Part shown: positions 61,878-64,000 of the stretch, piece by piece
Numbering within the stretch: position 1 is the stretch's first letter
Layout of the letters: every line of letters starts with the position of its first letter
The notes under the pieces: generated by a model
Told to the model about the DNA's origin: nothing
The model's database searches: none
What the model saw: the letters and a program-made list of their open reading frames with translations, nothing else
Position numbers and translations under genes: made by a program
From: Curtobacterium sp. ER1/6
GTDB taxonomy: Bacteria; Actinomycetota; Actinomycetes; Actinomycetales; Microbacteriaceae
DNA length: 64,000 nt
Direction of reading: 5' to 3'
NCBI RefSeq assembly: GCF_001742745.1
Contig: NZ_MJAK01000012.1
Span: 1-64,000, forward strand

Positions 61878-62960
61878 ATGAAGAAGTCAGCCTGGCTGCC
61901 CGCAGTCATCGCACCGGTCGTCGTGGCCGGTGCCGTCGCCGCGCCGGTGATCGCGAACGCCGCCGCCGACCCGATCGCGGGGAAGGACCCCAGCGCGGCA
62001 GCCGTCCTGGCGAGCGTGGCCTCGTCGCGGGACGCGCAGTACTCCGGCCAGCTGGCGCAGACGAGCGACCTCGGGCTCCCCGAGCTCCCGTCGGGCAGCG
62101 GTGGTTCGTCGCTCGAGGGCGACGCCTCGGACGTGCTCGACCTGCTGACCGCGTCGCACACCGCCCGCGTCTACGTGGACGGTGCCGACCGACAGCGCTT
62201 CCAGCTCACCCAGCAGCTTGCCGAGCAGGACGTCGTGCGGAACGGTTCGGACGTCTGGACGTGGGACTCGAAGGAGCGCAAGGCCGTGCACGTCACGCTG
62301 CCCGCGGGTTCCGACGTGCCGCAGACCGGCACCACGACGCCCGCCGACGCAGCGGAGCGCGCGATCGCCGCGATCACGCCGAGCACCCGGGTGTCCGACC
62401 CGACGGCGGTCCGCGTCGCCGGGCACGCCGCGTGGCAGGTCACGCTGACCCCGCGGTCGTCGGACACGCTCGTCGGCACCGTCCGGCTCGCGGTCGACCA
62501 GCAGACCGGACTGCCGCTGCGCGTGACCGTGACGGCCGCCGGGCAGGAGGACCCCGCGTTCCAGGTCGGCTTCACGAGCCTCGACTACGGCGCACCCGCG
62601 GCCCGGCTGTTCGACTTCACCCCGCCCTCGGGTGCCGACGTCAGCACGCAGGACCTCTCGGAGCGGGGCGGCCACCACGGTGGTACGGGCCACGACGGCG
62701 CGGCGCACCGCGGTGCCGAGCCGTCCGTGACCGGCTCCGGGTGGGACACCGTCGTGGAGTTCCCCGCGGGGACGGCCGACCGCTCGACCGCCGACACCGG
62801 AACCGACACCGACGCGACCGCGCTGCTCGACCAGCTGACGAAGTCGGTCGACGGCGGACGTGCCGTGCAGACGTCGCTGGTGTCGGTCTACCTGACCGAC
62901 GACGGCCGGGTCCTGGCCGGCGCCGTCCCGGTGTCCTCACTGGTCGCCGCCGCGAAGTGA
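61878..62960 (+). CDS. secreted LolA-like / DUF2092-type protein
   Basis: A 360-residue exported protein. The signal peptide ends VIANAAADPIAG (about residue 30). The body has LolA-like strands: DGADRQRFQLTQQLAEQDVVRNGSDVWTWDSKERKAVHV and TVRLAVDQQTGLPLRVTVTA. A His/Gly-rich stretch (ERGGHHGGTGHDGAAHRG) may bind metal. It probably binds a lipid or acts as a sigma-regulator-like envelope sensor. It overlaps the ABC ATPase start (GTGA), so it may work with that transporter. Confidence 0.82.
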   Translation: MKKSAWLPAVIAPVVVAGAVAAPVIANAAADPIAGKDPSAAAVLASVASSRDAQYSGQLAQTSDLGLPELPSGSGGSSLEGDASDVLDLLTASHTARVYVDGADRQRFQLTQQLAEQDVVRNGSDVWTWDSKERKAVHVTLPAGSDVPQTGTTTPADAAERAIAAITPSTRVSDPTAVRVAGHAAWQVTLTPRSSDTLVGTVRLAVDQQTGLPLRVTVTAAGQEDPAFQVGFTSLDYGAPAARLFDFTPPSGADVSTQDLSERGGHHGGTGHDGAAHRGAEPSVTGSGWDTVVEFPAGTADRSTADTGTDTDATALLDQLTKSVDGGRAVQTSLVSVYLTDDGRVLAGAVPVSSLVAAAK

Positions 62961-63937
62961 CGGCCGAGGCGAGCCAGGACCGGCACGACGACGACCCGAC
63001 GCCGGAGCCGGCGGTCCGCACCGCCTCGCTCGTCAAGGTCTTCCGGAAGCAACGCGCCGTCGACGGCATCGACCTGACGGTCCCCCGCGGCTCGGTCTTC
63101 GGGTTCCTCGGACCGAACGGCTCGGGCAAGACCACGACGATCCGGATGCTGCTCGGGCTGTCCTCGGCGACGAGCGGCACCATCGAGCTGCTCGGGCGTC
63201 CGATGCCGGCGGCCCTGCACGACGTGCTCCCCCGGGTCGGGGCGCTCGTCGAGGGACCGGCGTTCTACCCGTACCTCTCCGGTCGCGCGAACCTGCAGCG
63301 CTTCGACGCGGCCGACCCGACATCGGACCCGCGCACCCGCCGTGACCGCGTCGCCACGGCCCTGGAGCGCGTCGGCCTCACACACGCCGCGGACAAGAAG
63401 GCACACGCGTACTCGCTCGGCATGAAGCAGCGCCTCGGGCTGGCGAACGCGCTGCTCGCGCCCCGCGACCTGCTCGTGCTCGACGAGCCGACGAACGGCC
63501 TCGACCCGCAGGGCACCCGCGAGGTCCGGAACCTCATCCGGTCCCTCGCCGACGACGGCACCACGGTGTTCGTCTCGAGCCACCTGCTCGCGGAGATCGA
63601 GCAGGTCTGCACCCACGCGGCGGTGATGCGCAGCGGGCGGCTCGTGGCGCAGGGCTCCCTCGACGAGCTCCGCGCCACGGGCGGCCGCACCGTGACCGTC
63701 CGGACGCCGGACGTCGGAGCGGCCGGTGCCGTGCTCGCGCGGCTCGGGCTCGCGCCGCGTCGCGACGCCGGGGTGGACACGCTCGTCGCCGACCTGCCCG
63801 CCGAGGTGGAGCCCGAGGCGGTGACCGCAGCACTCGTGCACGCCGACGTGCGGGTGCGGGGCCTCACCGTCGGTGGCGGCACACTCGAGGACCTGTTCGT
63901 CGCGCTCACCGGAGAGGGGTTCGATGTCGCAGCCTGA
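62957..63937 (+). CDS. ABC transporter ATP-binding protein
   Basis: A 326-residue ABC-2-type ATPase. Walker A is GPNGSGKTT, the signature is YSLGMKQRLGLANALL, Walker B LLVLDEPTNGLDP and the H-loop FVSSHLLAEIEQV. A C-terminal domain (about 235-326) follows, as in drug/lantibiotic exporters. GTG start overlapping the LolA-like gene; its end overlaps the permease start by 14 bases. Likely exports a lipid or antimicrobial. Confidence 0.93.
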   Translation: MTAEASQDRHDDDPTPEPAVRTASLVKVFRKQRAVDGIDLTVPRGSVFGFLGPNGSGKTTTIRMLLGLSSATSGTIELLGRPMPAALHDVLPRVGALVEGPAFYPYLSGRANLQRFDAADPTSDPRTRRDRVATALERVGLTHAADKKAHAYSLGMKQRLGLANALLAPRDLLVLDEPTNGLDPQGTREVRNLIRSLADDGTTVFVSSHLLAEIEQVCTHAAVMRSGRLVAQGSLDELRATGGRTVTVRTPDVGAAGAVLARLGLAPRRDAGVDTLVADLPAEVEPEAVTAALVHADVRVRGLTVGGGTLEDLFVALTGEGFDVAA

Positions 63938-64000
63938 CGTCGTCCGACGCCCGTCCCGCCCGTTCGCCCTGCTCGGCTCGGAGCTCGCGCTGGTGTTCCG
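63924..64000 (+). CDS. ABC transporter permease, 5' fragment cut by window edge
   Basis: Start ATG at 63924 with GGAGAGGGG just upstream; 25 residues are visible (MSQPDVVRRPSRPFALLGSE...), a short cytoplasmic N-terminus leading to a first hydrophobic stretch. Its overlap with the ATPase gene and this N-terminus fit an ABC-2-type permease. The remainder lies outside the window. Confidence 0.65.
   Translation, partial: MSQPDVVRRPSRPFALLGSELALVF

Overview
This window is chromosomal DNA of a very high-GC actinobacterium. GC-rich codon use, frequent GTG starts, GTGA/ATGA start-stop overlaps, -10-only promoters that lead straight into start codons, and the gene families present all suggest Microbacteriaceae, and Curtobacterium or a close relative best. 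That placement is an inference from gene content, not a computed match. I see no rRNA, tRNA, phage, transposase or CRISPR. Coding density is high and no gap exceeds about 300 bases.

Layout. 200-2540: an endonuclease/exonuclease/phosphatase-fold protein and a DHA2-type MFS transporter. 2692-8587: a tightly overlapping catabolic operon (D-threonine-aldolase-fold PLP lyase, IclR regulator, PfkB/KDG-type kinase, KDPG aldolase, N-acyl-D-amino-acid-deacylase-like amidohydrolase) with a convergent RidA. Together these would complete a route from an N-acylated 2-amino sugar acid to pyruvate and glyceraldehyde 3-phosphate. 8758-20025: a PIG-V-like mannosyltransferase behind a 13-codon upstream ORF, oxidoreductases, an SGNH lipoprotein, an NRDE protein, CoaBC, a DoxX/DUF2071/DUF1810 operon, and GntR and MarR regulators. 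20299-24404: a wall-associated transglycosylase-like protein, an ECF sigma factor with two Asp23/Gls24-type genes, MOSC and MmcQ/YjbR proteins, and an excalibur secreted protein. 24414-25933: cysteine synthesis (cysE, cysK).

26074-35693: a dipeptidase and GNAT pair, then a ureide operon on the minus strand (NCS1 permease, Asp/Glu-hydantoin racemase, allantoinase, ureidoglycine-glyoxylate aminotransferase, allantoate amidohydrolase, RpiR regulator). A 16-bp palindrome occurs upstream of the permease and, with one change, upstream of the aminotransferase. 35694-45756: VOC protein, FAD monooxygenase, VIT1-type metal transporter behind DtxR-like palindromes, GNAT, LLM monooxygenase, SufS/SufU, an MT0933-type protein and a ClC channel. 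45877-52409: GH36 alpha-galactosidase, CorA, TspO, alanine dehydrogenase with an upstream AraC regulator.

52458-61786 is polyol territory: a SorC regulator divergent from glpD with two matching palindromes between them, a phosphatase, then a second SorC regulator with an SDR dehydrogenase divergent from MFS transporter, DhaK-DhaL fusion kinase and RpiB isomerase. The last set resembles tetritol/erythrulose catabolism ending in erythrose 4-phosphate. 61878-64000: a LolA-like secreted protein, an ABC ATPase and a permease cut by the window edge.

Two genome-wide habits stand out. At least a dozen genes have a TANNNT hexamer 5-8 bases before the start codon, which predicts leaderless mRNAs. Four intergenic regions carry near-identical hairpins built on GGACGGGAGGC, apparently a repeated terminator or REP-like element.
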